Source of the DNA: a virus | Virus record (IMG/VR): IMGVR_UViG_3300049825_000533 | Span: 1-26,806 of that record | DNA: 26,806 bases | Direction: 5' to 3' (one strand) | Notes under the pieces: model-generated | What the model was told of the DNA's origin: nothing | Seen by the model: only the letters and a program-made list of their open reading frames with translations | Databases searched by the model: none | In this document: positions 19,858 to 26,806 of the stretch, one piece after another | How positions within the stretch are numbered: position 1 is the first letter of the stretch | How the letters are laid out: each line of letters begins with the position of its first letter | Program-made: the position numbers and the translations under genes

Positions 19858-21312
19858 TTACGCCGTCACTTGGAGGGCCGGATTTGCGAACCCTACGGAC
19901 ACGTTGATGAACTCGACGTATCCCAGCGGGATAACGCGCGCGTCGCCTGTGAGTGTCGACGTAGACAGTATGTTGTCCGTACGCGACAGTGAGAACTGGC
20001 AGGCCGAAGCCTTTGGCGTGGCGAGCAGCGCGGATTCCATCGCTGACAAGGCGCCAGCTTCGATTTCTAGGGCTTCCTCCTCCAGAATGAAGCCAGTCAC
20101 GCCGTCCACTCGTATCGGCTGATTCAGCCGGCGAACGAAGTACGCGGCGAGTACGGACTCGGCCAGGTTGATCACGCGCCTGTGAGTGACCAGCTGGAAG
20201 TCTGAACCGCTCGCCGAGAAGATGCGCGGTCTCGTTACGTAGACGCCTTGCGGGCTGTCGCCGAACGTTCGAAGCGTGTAGAACCGCGCATCGTCGAGGC
20301 CAGGACTGATGTACTCGTTGTGATACTTGGGGTTTCCGTTCGAGTCCATGACGGTCACTGGTAGCGCGCCTAGGTTCACCGATGCGGTGTTCACCTCTTG
20401 ACTTACGCCGGCCTCGAGCGAGCCGGCAAGTACGCTGATAGACTTCATGTACTGGTTACCGGACACCCCGGACGTCATCTCGCAAGAGCCCGCGGTTATC
20501 GCGCCGTACGTCGTAGCCTTCGCCGCGAAGGCAGACGACAGCGATGCGAGGTAGGTCGCCTCGGACTCTCCGATCGTAGGAATGCGAGCGCCTGCGACGT
20601 ATAGGCGAAATCGATTCTTCGCGCGCCAGCCCGTGAAAATAGGCTCCAACGTGTCGACGTCTGCAGCGGCGAGCGCGCCAACAATCTCCACGATGTCCCA
20701 CGCGATCGAGCTGTTTCCGAGCGCCGTCAGAGCAGACGACAAACTCCCCGAGTTCCACTTCGCGCCGATCGTGCGGAAGGAGAACGAATACCCCGCGCCG
20801 ATAGTGCCGGCGGCGAAGTTGATCACGACTCCACTGTTCGGGATCGTGAACGTGTTCGCAGTCAACAGCGCTGTCACGGCGGAGTAGTTACGCCCTCCAT
20901 CGAGCGAATACCTGAATGTGATTCCTGTAATTCCAATCGTTCCAGTCGCGACCGCTGTCCACACGACCTCGTAGTCGTCGACCGGGGTCACGGGAGTGAC
21001 AGATACAGTAGGAACACTGGTACCGACGCCGCCAGGCGCCAGAACAGGCGAGGTAGCTGTGCCATCCACGCTAGAAGCGGTCCTGACGAACGCGACGGGC
21101 TTGCCGGTCCTAAGGATGTGGATTGCGGCAGCTTCGACGCCGGCGCCATACCCGAATGCGGACACGAGGTCCTGGATACGCCCGAACGTCGCAGGCGTAT
21201 CCACTGTGCCGGCGGAGCTCGTGCCTACGACGGCGAGTAATCGGCCAGCGGATTGCGGCAGCACCCCTAGGGCGCCGTCTATTTCTGTGAGTGTTACGGC
21301 GGGTACTGTCAC
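19858..21312 (-). CDS. Contractile tail sheath protein
   Basis: 484 aa from GTG 21312 (GTGA overlap). The N-terminal part (GVLPQSAGRLLAVVGTSSAG) and the later GWRAKNRFRLYVAGARIPTI and THRRVINLAESVLAAYFVRR segments are typical of sheath proteins, the last from the conserved C-terminal domain that interlocks with neighbours. A beta-rich insertion lies near residues 100-185 (VVWTAVATGTIGITGITFRY). It proves a contractile tail. It is immediately followed by the tube gene and preceded by the tail terminator and completion genes. Confidence 0.92.
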   Translation of the reverse strand: MTVPAVTLTEIDGALGVLPQSAGRLLAVVGTSSAGTVDTPATFGRIQDLVSAFGYGAGVEAAAIHILRTGKPVAFVRTASSVDGTATSPVLAPGGVGTSVPTVSVTPVTPVDDYEVVWTAVATGTIGITGITFRYSLDGGRNYSAVTALLTANTFTIPNSGVVINFAAGTIGAGYSFSFRTIGAKWNSGSLSSALTALGNSSIAWDIVEIVGALAAADVDTLEPIFTGWRAKNRFRLYVAGARIPTIGESEATYLASLSSAFAAKATTYGAITAGSCEMTSGVSGNQYMKSISVLAGSLEAGVSQEVNTASVNLGALPVTVMDSNGNPKYHNEYISPGLDDARFYTLRTFGDSPQGVYVTRPRIFSASGSDFQLVTHRRVINLAESVLAAYFVRRLNQPIRVDGVTGFILEEEALEIEAGALSAMESALLATPKASACQFSLSRTDNILSTSTLTGDARVIPLGYVEFINVSVGFANPALQVTA

Positions 21313-21857
21313 GTTGCCTCCGGTATCGTGAGATTTTCGTCGCGGTCTAGCAGGGATACCACTAGGTCAATGTCTGAGTCCAATGGCGCCACTGCGTGCG
21401 CGATATCGGGGATCATAGAGTCGAGGCGTAGAATAGCACGTATGCAAGCCCCGTGAGGACGCCCGGACTTAGGGCGAACCCATTCACTGGACTGCACGGC
21501 GAACGTGCCGCGCGCGGCCAGGTAGACGGCCCTGTACCACGCGTCAAATAATAGTCTAGTGGCGGTGTACTGGGCGAGCTCTACAGTCGGCGCAGACGGG
21601 TCAAACGCGAACACGTCGACCGTGCAGAGCTCGGCGAGCGTGGCGAGTGGACGCGGGTTGCGGCCGGGTTGCTTGGGAGCTTCGATGGGCCCCAGGTTGC
21701 CGCCGAAGTCTCCTGGCATCCATGTAATGCGCGCTGTGACGGTCGCTAGGCGCGGTTGCTCTAGCCAGCCGAATGACTGGGCACATACTGTGGACTCGGC
21801 GGCGAATCGGGCCACCACGGCCTCGTAGAGCACGGGAAGCGCGAGGACCGTAGGCAT
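21309..21857 (-). CDS. Tail terminator / gp37-like protein
   Basis: 182 aa from ATG 21857, which shares one base with the preceding stop (TGATG); a TTG at 21860 is the alternative. The beginning (LPVLYEAVVARFAAESTVCA) is a helix that places it with tail terminator families (Mu gp37, DUF1834 or similar), and the middle shows AELCTVDVFAFDPSAPTVEL and TATRLLFDAWYRAVYLAARG. Such proteins cap the tail tube and join it to the head. The call is mainly by order, directly before the sheath gene. Confidence 0.6.
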   Translation of the reverse strand: MPTVLALPVLYEAVVARFAAESTVCAQSFGWLEQPRLATVTARITWMPGDFGGNLGPIEAPKQPGRNPRPLATLAELCTVDVFAFDPSAPTVELAQYTATRLLFDAWYRAVYLAARGTFAVQSSEWVRPKSGRPHGACIRAILRLDSMIPDIAHAVAPLDSDIDLVVSLLDRDENLTIPEAT

Positions 21858-22252
21858 CAATCGCCACCATCGGCGATGCTGCGAAACACATCAGACAGGG
21901 CTACCGCGATGCGCGCGGACATGCGCAACGGTATGGCTCGATTCGGCAGCACGCGGCGTTTAGTGCCGCCCTTGGCCGTGCCGTTGTTGTGGCGCGCCAC
22001 GTGGCCCGACAGGGCCGCGAATACTCGATGTCCGATAGATGTTACGCGTAGTGATTTGCCGGCCGTCTTGAGGGCTTTACGGCCGTCCACGGTGAGTTCC
22101 CAGGGCTCGCCGTAGGCCGTGGTCGACGCGTCGATCGTAGACTGCAGAGACTCGCGAACCGCGACGGCAACCTTGGGAGCCGCGTTCGCCGGCATCGCCT
22201 GCAGCGCGCGAAGCTTTGCGATCATGCGACTCATGTCGGAGTCGCCGCTCAT
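21857..22252 (-). CDS. Tail completion / virion morphogenesis protein
   Basis: 131 aa from ATG 22252, overlapping the DUF1320 gene by four bases. An N-terminal helix with KLRALQAMPANAAPKVAVAV is followed by a motif (STTAYGEPWELTVDGRKALK, LRVTSIGHRVFAALSGHVAR) shared with Mu gpG and HK97 gp10-type tail completion proteins, including an RHNNGT turn and a basic KGGTKRRVLPNRAIP segment. It probably helps fit the tail to the connector. In Mu its counterpart lies near the capsid genes, so the placement agrees. Confidence 0.65.
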   Translation of the reverse strand: MSGDSDMSRMIAKLRALQAMPANAAPKVAVAVRESLQSTIDASTTAYGEPWELTVDGRKALKTAGKSLRVTSIGHRVFAALSGHVARHNNGTAKGGTKRRVLPNRAIPLRMSARIAVALSDVFRSIADGGD

Positions 22253-22740
22253 CGCGACGTGCCCTCGCCATTACCGTCCTCGGTCCTGCCACGAACCGCT
22301 TGCCGCGTAGTCCATACGTACGGGCTCGCCTCGCTGTACGATCGCGGAGCGGGCCTCGTGAGGCCGCTAGCGTCCGTGTCCGCGCGTAGCGGTAGGTCGT
22401 AGAGTCCTGTCTCAGCGTTGGCCGCTTCGAGTACCTCGGCCTTCGCCGCAGTCGCATCGGCGAGCATCGCCACGTACTGGTCGTCCACGGGGTCAATGCC
22501 GCGACGCATGAGCACGCGTGCGTCTAGGATGCGCGCTGCCCATGACTGTATAGCTAGCGGATACGGAGCCTCGAAGGGCGTCACGTAGCGCTTGGACAGA
22601 CGTGCGTCGATCTCCAGTGCGGACACGAGGTCGATCTGTTTCTCGACCCATCCTGGGTGTCTAGTGGCGACCTCCGAGATCCACTCCAGGGGTAGAGTCG
22701 AGCAGATCTCGTAGGCCGCAAGATTTGGAAAGTACCCCAT
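22249..22740 (-). CDS. Head-tail connector protein, DUF1320 / Mu gp36-like
   Basis: 163 aa from ATG 22740. The helical pattern WVEKQIDLVSALEIDARLSK, then RYVTPFEAPYPLAIQSWAAR, matches DUF1320 (Mu gp36), in which a helix ends in a ..RY.. turn before a second helical bundle. Family members are head completion or connector adaptors. The C-terminal 45 residues are polar and probably flexible. It follows the major capsid gene after a 47-base gap that holds a likely terminator. Confidence 0.75.
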   Translation of the reverse strand: MGYFPNLAAYEICSTLPLEWISEVATRHPGWVEKQIDLVSALEIDARLSKRYVTPFEAPYPLAIQSWAARILDARVLMRRGIDPVDDQYVAMLADATAAKAEVLEAANAETGLYDLPLRADTDASGLTRPAPRSYSEASPYVWTTRQAVRGRTEDGNGEGTSR

Positions 22741-22760
22741 TTGCCCTCGATTCGCGCGGA

Positions 22761-22780
22761 TAAATGGGGCGCGTGCCCCA
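22761..22780 (-). terminator. Weak intrinsic terminator or attenuator after the capsid gene
   Basis: TGGGGCGCGTGCCCCA (22765-22780) folds into a six-base stem with a four-base loop. On the minus strand it is followed by TTTAT, a short T-run. It is placed between the major capsid gene and the DUF1320 gene, where partial termination would raise capsid relative to connector mRNA. The T-run is short, so termination may be incomplete. Confidence 0.45.
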
Positions 22781-22787
22781 GCCTAGC

Positions 22788-23777
22788 TCACGTTGCGCGG
22801 CAACGGAACACGAACTCAGGGCGACCGGGAGCGACCACTGCGCGACCGGCACAGGTCCACTGGAACGTCCTGCTACGGGCTAGCTCGGCGCTTGTCATGG
22901 GGCCGTGGTACTGCACGGTTACAGGCTCGCGATTCAGGTAGATGGCTCCGCCAACTTCGGTGCCTACGGGCGCGCAGAAAATGTAATATGCCGTGTCGCT
23001 TAGCAACTCGGGAGCCATGATTGTCTCGATGTTAAAATCGCTGATTACGGCCTGTATATCAGTGGATCCTATGGACGAGCCGCCGACGAATCGCGACTGG
23101 CTCGCGATCAGCGCCTGTCTGTACAGACTCGGGGAGCACACGAGGTATTTGGGCTCCATTCCGCGCGGCGTCACACCGTCGGTGGAGACCAGGCTACGGA
23201 TGTAAGCGATCGCCTTGCCAAGGTTGGCGTTGGCCACTTCGGCGGTTCCAGTGATAGGCACGGCCCCAGGGAATATGCCGCTTGCGGCGCCTGTGAGGTC
23301 GTTGGCAAATGTGCCGTTCGAGCCCCCGAACATATTGGGATGGGCCGCGTTGAACAGGCTCAGGCCGTCGTAGCATGACGCCGAGCCGGCGAGCAGCATT
23401 GCGGCAAGCTTGCGCTGCGGGAACAGCGCAGCCTGAACGGCGATCTTAGAGGACCAGTCGGCAGACTTGGTAAGCCCGGCTCCGTCAGAGTCCTCAAGCT
23501 CGCTTCGGAGCACCTTGAGACCGGGTGCGTCAAAAAACTGCGGGGTAAGATCGATGCGGCCAACGGTCTGATCCTCAAACCGAACGTTGCCTTCGGTCGA
23601 GTAATCCATGGTCCCGCCGGTCAGCAGGAAGTGAAGGTGCTCGGCCGATGCCGTGGACGGGAGCTCCTTGAGCACCTTGTCGGCCCAGCGGTTTTTGAGG
23701 GCGCCCGCATAGGCGTCCTCGCTGATCGTGCGCATGTTGTCTTCGATGCGCGTCAAAAATGCTGTAGATAGTGCCAT
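22788..23777 (-). CDS. Major capsid protein (Mu gpT-like)
   Basis: 329 aa from ATG 23777. It begins without a cleaved delta domain (ALSTAFLTRIEDNMRTISED). HK97-fold features follow Mu gpT: FEDQTVGRIDLTPQFFDAPG, LEDSDGAGLTKSADWSSKIA, LFNAAHPNMFGGSNGTFAN, GMEPKYLVCSPSLYRQALIA, and the strand-rich end DIQAVISDFNIETIMAPELL. It builds the icosahedral shell. The gene follows the decoration protein and precedes the connector, the expected order. Confidence 0.92.
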   Translation of the reverse strand: MALSTAFLTRIEDNMRTISEDAYAGALKNRWADKVLKELPSTASAEHLHFLLTGGTMDYSTEGNVRFEDQTVGRIDLTPQFFDAPGLKVLRSELEDSDGAGLTKSADWSSKIAVQAALFPQRKLAAMLLAGSASCYDGLSLFNAAHPNMFGGSNGTFANDLTGAASGIFPGAVPITGTAEVANANLGKAIAYIRSLVSTDGVTPRGMEPKYLVCSPSLYRQALIASQSRFVGGSSIGSTDIQAVISDFNIETIMAPELLSDTAYYIFCAPVGTEVGGAIYLNREPVTVQYHGPMTSAELARSRTFQWTCAGRAVVAPGRPEFVFRCRAT

Positions 23778-23783
23778 GGTCGA

Positions 23784-24203
23784 TTATCCTTGGAATCTTG
23801 CGGCCAACTCGACATAGACCGTGGCACCAGCGCCACTGCCGACTAGACCCCATACGCGCCCGGCGACAGACTTTCCAGTTCCCGTCATGGACACGTCTGT
23901 TGCAGAGTGCAGGTACGTCAGGGAGCCAACGTCGTCGTCAGCTACCGGGCCCGTTGCCGAGCTAACCATCGGAACGACCTCGACGGGAGCGAAAAGGCGC
24001 ACGAAGATCGTAGTCACTCCATCGCCAGTGGCGCTCGACTCGAACACGCCGATCGTAAGCAGCGTAGTAGACACCGATGCTGGAACGAGCGACCCGTCGG
24101 AAGTGTCAATGCAGGCTACTTGGCCTTTTTCGGCGACTGCCGCATTTTTCAATACGCGCTCTAGACGCGTCCAGACCTGAGTCTGTATTACTCTCGCAGC
24201 CAT
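23784..24203 (-). CDS. Head decoration-type protein
   Basis: 139 aa from ATG 24203. Beta-rich and Gly/Ser/Thr/Val-rich (VSTTLLTIGVFESSATGDGV, TIFVRLFAPVEVVPMVSSAT, VAGRVWGLVGSGAGATVYVE), typical of capsid cement proteins and of the small protein encoded between protease and capsid in this phage group. It probably trimerises on the capsid surface. Called from composition, size and location; no sharp motif. Confidence 0.65.
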   Translation of the reverse strand: MAARVIQTQVWTRLERVLKNAAVAEKGQVACIDTSDGSLVPASVSTTLLTIGVFESSATGDGVTTIFVRLFAPVEVVPMVSSATGPVADDDVGSLTYLHSATDVSMTGTGKSVAGRVWGLVGSGAGATVYVELAARFQG

Positions 24204-24205
24204 GC

Positions 24206-24748
24206 TTACGCTCCCTTCCGGGCAGCGCCCAGAATCAGACTGTGTTCAGTGCGGACTGTGCCAGTGGACTTTTGAGCTCCAATGCCCATGAGGGCATCAG
24301 CGCGCTCGAACTCAGGACTCGTGGATCGCGCGTTCGCCTGTCCCTCCCCGAGTGTGAGGGTAGTGGCCGCTGCTGTTTTTGCCGCGAATTTAGCGCGTCG
24401 CGGCAACGCCCCGACAATCGCGCGCACTTCGGCGAGCGGTTTGGTTCGCAGCACGTCGACGAGCTCGGGCCCGAGGTCGTCTCGGCTCGCCAGTAGCGCC
24501 TTGCGATCGTCTGACTCGCGCGTCGCTGTTAGCTCGCCGATGCGCGCGCTCAGCGTCTGCACCTGCTGGGCGAGCTGGGCGACCATGGACGCCTCGATCG
24601 TTGACTCGTCCGTGGGCGCAGCGGGCTCCACTTCGCCGGGCTCCTCGGGCTCCGCAAGCTTGGCCACAGCAGCCTTCGCCATACCCGCGTCTTCCCCCTC
24701 GCCCTTAGCCATGTCGGCTAGAGCTGTCATCAGTTCGCCATATGTCAT
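24206..24748 (-). CDS. Nested scaffold protein (Mu gpZ / lambda Nu3 type)
   Basis: An in-frame ATG (24748-24746) inside the protease gene is preceded by AGGAG eight bases upstream and would make 180 residues (MTYGELMTALADMAKGEGED and on). It covers the Glu/Pro-rich, coiled-coil C-terminal part and excludes all protease residues. Mu gpI/gpZ and lambda C/Nu3 use this arrangement, so separate translation of a scaffold is likely. The start site is seen directly; its use is inference. Confidence 0.6.
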   Translation of the reverse strand: MTYGELMTALADMAKGEGEDAGMAKAAVAKLAEPEEPGEVEPAAPTDESTIEASMVAQLAQQVQTLSARIGELTATRESDDRKALLASRDDLGPELVDVLRTKPLAEVRAIVGALPRRAKFAAKTAAATTLTLGEGQANARSTSPEFERADALMGIGAQKSTGTVRTEHSLILGAARKGA

Positions 24749-25477
24749 CTCTGACGCTCCTGGCCCGGACAGGGCCGCTAGAAACTCACGGTAGCCTAGC
24801 ACAGCATCCACCAACATGGCGGATCGCGCAGACTCACCCACGCACACGGCAGCTTGGAGTGACCTAGCGTCTAGACCTCTAGCAGACTGCACGTGATCGA
24901 AAAACACTGCGGCAATGTCGTCTACCATGCGCTGCCTCGCAGCTATTTCACCGTCATTCACTGCGACGTATGGGTGACCGTCGGCTTTACGCGCGCCGCT
25001 CGCGATCACCGAATACCGCACGCCTGACGCGTCATTCGCGGCGGAAACGTCCACGCGACAGTCGACCACACCTATGGATCCTACCAGGCCCGTAGAGCAC
25101 GTGGTGATTGACTCTGACGCGCATGCGATTGCGTATGCGGCGCTGCAACACTGCCCGGACACATACGCGACCAGGCGCTTGTTTGACGCTGCGCAGACCT
25201 CGCGGATGGCGTCGGCTGCCTCAAACAGCCCGGATACCACGCCGCCGGGGGAATCGATGTCGAGCACGACGTAATCAGCGTCGGTGGCGCACGCGTCGTA
25301 GACCCTGGACACGATCGATTCGTAGCTCTCGCATCCATGTCCCGGTGCGTCTATCGGGCCGCGTATCGGGACAATGGCGATCGGCCCGGGCCCCCGTGTG
25401 TTCCCGACCGTGGGCGGGACGGTCGTACCGATCGCAGACGGATCGATCGCGAGTAGTCCTGTGCGCGCGTAAATCAT
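24206..25477 (-). CDS. S49-family prohead protease with C-terminal scaffold domain
   Basis: 423 aa from ATG 25477, which overlaps the portal TGA as ATGA; the open frame extends to 25684 but that is portal coding sequence. Residues about 33-190 form the SppA/ClpP-like fold: VLDIDSPGGVVSGLFEAADA, catalytic Ser112 in CCSAAYAIACAS, TGLVGSIGVV, and catalytic Lys164 in GARKADGHPY. This is the serine-lysine dyad of S49 peptidases. Residues about 244-423 are Glu/Pro/Ala-rich and include a coiled coil (EASMVAQLAQQVQTLSARIG), the scaffold. The protein degrades the scaffold during head maturation, as in Mu gpI and lambda gpC. Confidence 0.9.
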   Translation of the reverse strand: MIYARTGLLAIDPSAIGTTVPPTVGNTRGPGPIAIVPIRGPIDAPGHGCESYESIVSRVYDACATDADYVVLDIDSPGGVVSGLFEAADAIREVCAASNKRLVAYVSGQCCSAAYAIACASESITTCSTGLVGSIGVVDCRVDVSAANDASGVRYSVIASGARKADGHPYVAVNDGEIAARQRMVDDIAAVFFDHVQSARGLDARSLQAAVCVGESARSAMLVDAVLGYREFLAALSGPGASEMTYGELMTALADMAKGEGEDAGMAKAAVAKLAEPEEPGEVEPAAPTDESTIEASMVAQLAQQVQTLSARIGELTATRESDDRKALLASRDDLGPELVDVLRTKPLAEVRAIVGALPRRAKFAAKTAAATTLTLGEGQANARSTSPEFERADALMGIGAQKSTGTVRTEHSLILGAARKGA

Positions 25478-26799
25478 GTCTGCCCCCCGGACACCAGTGA
25501 TAGAGCTACCTGTTGGCCCGGTACAGGCTCGACCAGCGGGATACCGTACTGCGCAGCGATCGCGCGAACATCGGGCCTTAGGCCGGCTTTTGCGAGCGAA
25601 TCTATCAGGCTGCCGATGGCGGTCGCGGTCGTTTGCAGCGCTGCGGCTTCGCGCGTCTTGTCCGCTGCGGGAGTGACGTCCCATTCAACCTGCGGCGATT
25701 GCGATAGGTCGATGCTGTCGAGGTCTGCGCCGAATGCCGCAGCGAAATAGTAAGGCAGAACCTGAGTGTTCACTGTGTACGCTAGAGCATCGGCGGTCGC
25801 TTTGATCAGGTCGCTTCGAATCGCTGCGTGAATCGATGCGTTTGCGAACCCTGATCCGCCATCAGTCGTGACGGTCTGACCGGCCAAGCACGTCACAATG
25901 GCGTTGTTTTCGGCCTCAATCGTCTTGAGGAAGCACTCGTATCCGCGCCCATTGGACTCGACGAGCTTGATGTCGTAGCCCGGACGGATGCCAAAAACGG
26001 TGCTACGCCCCCAGTCGATTACGGACTGCAGCCACGACTCTGACGCGGACTCACTGGCCCCAGCCGGCGACACTGCGACTCGTGCGGGATTGGCGAGTGT
26101 GGACTCCCAAGCATCCTTGGACAGCTGGGCGTGAGACTTGCGTACGTAGCTGGTCACCAGGGCCCGCCATGCGCCCGATAGCCACGGCGCAATTGCGCCG
26201 CCTGGACGGTGCAGCACCCAGCGACCATTGCCCGGGTAAATGGGCAGCAGGCCAGCAGTCGATCGGTAGTACCAGAGATTTTCGGACCATCGGTAGACCA
26301 AAAACTCTGGGTCAAGCCGCACGATTGAGGGGAAAACCTGCCCCTCGGTCCACACGAGTTCGGCAACGGAAACACCCAAAGCAATGCCGTCCGCGACCAT
26401 GGCGCTGATTTCGGCAGCCGGGCAGACCTCGTCGAAATCCGTGCGCGCGTAAGCGTGATCGTCAGTCAGTTGGCGCACCACGTCTGGGCGTCCGCGAAAC
26501 TTGCGCGGCAGTCGAACGAGGCCATCGGTGCGCGTTGACAGCACGCCTGCAAGCACGCCGTCTGCTCTCGATGCGCGGAACAGTTGCGCAGCTGTGCACA
26601 GGTTGCCCGCGTTCGCCTCGTGCTCCGCACGCTCGATGTCTTCTAGGTACCACCGCGTTCCGCTGGTCGGCTGAAACTGGACTCGACCGTTATACGCGGC
26701 GCGAGCCTTCTCCACCGACGCGTCTCCCAGCGATGGAGGCAACGAAGCCGGTCTCGGCGACCAGCGAATCAGTCCGGTCAATACGTCCATTACGCCCAT
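25474..26799 (-). CDS. Portal protein, DUF935 (Mu gp29-like)
   Basis: 441 aa from ATG 26799, seven bases from the window edge; Met4 (26790) is another possible start. DUF935 features are visible: DFDEVCPAAEISAMVADGIA, SVAELVWTEGQVFPSIVRLD near 140-165, the portal-core segment YVRKSHAQLSKDAWESTLAN, and the long helix and tail FLKTIEAENNAIVTCLAGQT, TTDGGSGFANASIHAAIRSD. It forms the dodecameric DNA channel of the head. The terminase large subunit gene would be expected just outside. No MuF-like (gp30) gene follows; the protease starts directly, by ATGA overlap. Confidence 0.9.
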   Translation of the reverse strand: MGVMDVLTGLIRWSPRPASLPPSLGDASVEKARAAYNGRVQFQPTSGTRWYLEDIERAEHEANAGNLCTAAQLFRASRADGVLAGVLSTRTDGLVRLPRKFRGRPDVVRQLTDDHAYARTDFDEVCPAAEISAMVADGIALGVSVAELVWTEGQVFPSIVRLDPEFLVYRWSENLWYYRSTAGLLPIYPGNGRWVLHRPGGAIAPWLSGAWRALVTSYVRKSHAQLSKDAWESTLANPARVAVSPAGASESASESWLQSVIDWGRSTVFGIRPGYDIKLVESNGRGYECFLKTIEAENNAIVTCLAGQTVTTDGGSGFANASIHAAIRSDLIKATADALAYTVNTQVLPYYFAAAFGADLDSIDLSQSPQVEWDVTPAADKTREAAALQTTATAIGSLIDSLAKAGLRPDVRAIAAQYGIPLVEPVPGQQVALSLVSGGQT

Positions 26800-26806
26800 T
26801 ATCGAC

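Noticed and set aside
25478-25684. Longer N-terminus for the protease
   Set aside because: It is antiphase portal sequence, rich in Arg and Ser; ATG 25477 overlaps the portal stop as ATGA.

Overview
The window is one block of a tailed-phage genome (free phage or prophage; no host gene, integrase, transposase, tRNA or rRNA is visible). It is GC-rich and very compact. The virion genes follow the order of the Mu-like head and contractile-tail module: portal, S49 protease with nested scaffold, decoration protein, major capsid, DUF1320-type connector, tail completion, terminator, sheath, tube, frameshifted chaperone, tape measure, hub/spike, gpW/gp25, baseplate J, gp48/P2 I-like protein, fibre and tailspike. 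Replication genes are not Mu-like: a YqaJ/Bet/SSB recombination set lies where a Mu-type transposition module might be expected. The host cannot be named from the sequence. The GC content, frequent GTG starts and an N-acetylmuramoyl amidase fit many bacterial groups.

Three transcription units can be inferred. (1) Leftward early operon, about 4248 to beyond 1 (minus strand). It starts with a 70-aa Cro/C1-type repressor, followed by small unknown proteins, a dUTPase, a DUF1064 nuclease, two short coiled-coil proteins, a matrixin-like metalloprotease, an alanine-rich repeat protein, a DUF5664 (dATP/dGTP pyrophosphohydrolase-type) protein and a helix-turn-helix protein cut by the left edge. Most junctions are ATGA or GTGA overlaps. 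Two mini-ORFs (1694-1771 and 3217-3306) complete the chain. (2) Rightward early operon, 4343-8010 (plus strand): an unknown acidic protein, YqaJ-type exonuclease, Bet-type annealing protein, a 58-aa short paralogue of a hexapeptide-repeat protein, SSB, a protein with three helix-turn-helix-like repeats, and the full-length hexapeptide-repeat protein. (3) Leftward late operon, from beyond 26799 down to 8007 (minus strand): head, tail, host recognition, then lysis (coiled-coil/membrane XhlA-like protein, small holin-like protein, a hidden 38-aa basic protein, amidase).

The two early operons diverge from a 94-bp control region (4249-4342) that is mirror-symmetric about 4295/4296. It has 12-bp inverted arms, a central TTCGAA, equal 17-bp spacers and equal distances to both start codons. 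The rightward early operon and the late operon meet tail to tail on one CTAG palindrome (8007-8010) that supplies both stop codons.

The most notable details are the symmetric divergent control region with possibly leaderless transcripts, a programmed -1 frameshift on A8 in the tail chaperone gene, a nested scaffold start inside the protease gene, an exonuclease with Gln where the family has its catalytic Glu, a direct repeat shared by the two hexapeptide-protein genes, a three-fold helix-turn-helix repeat protein, and a matrixin-type protease among the early genes. Terminase and any integrase or packaging site lie outside the window. No family assignment was tested by database search.
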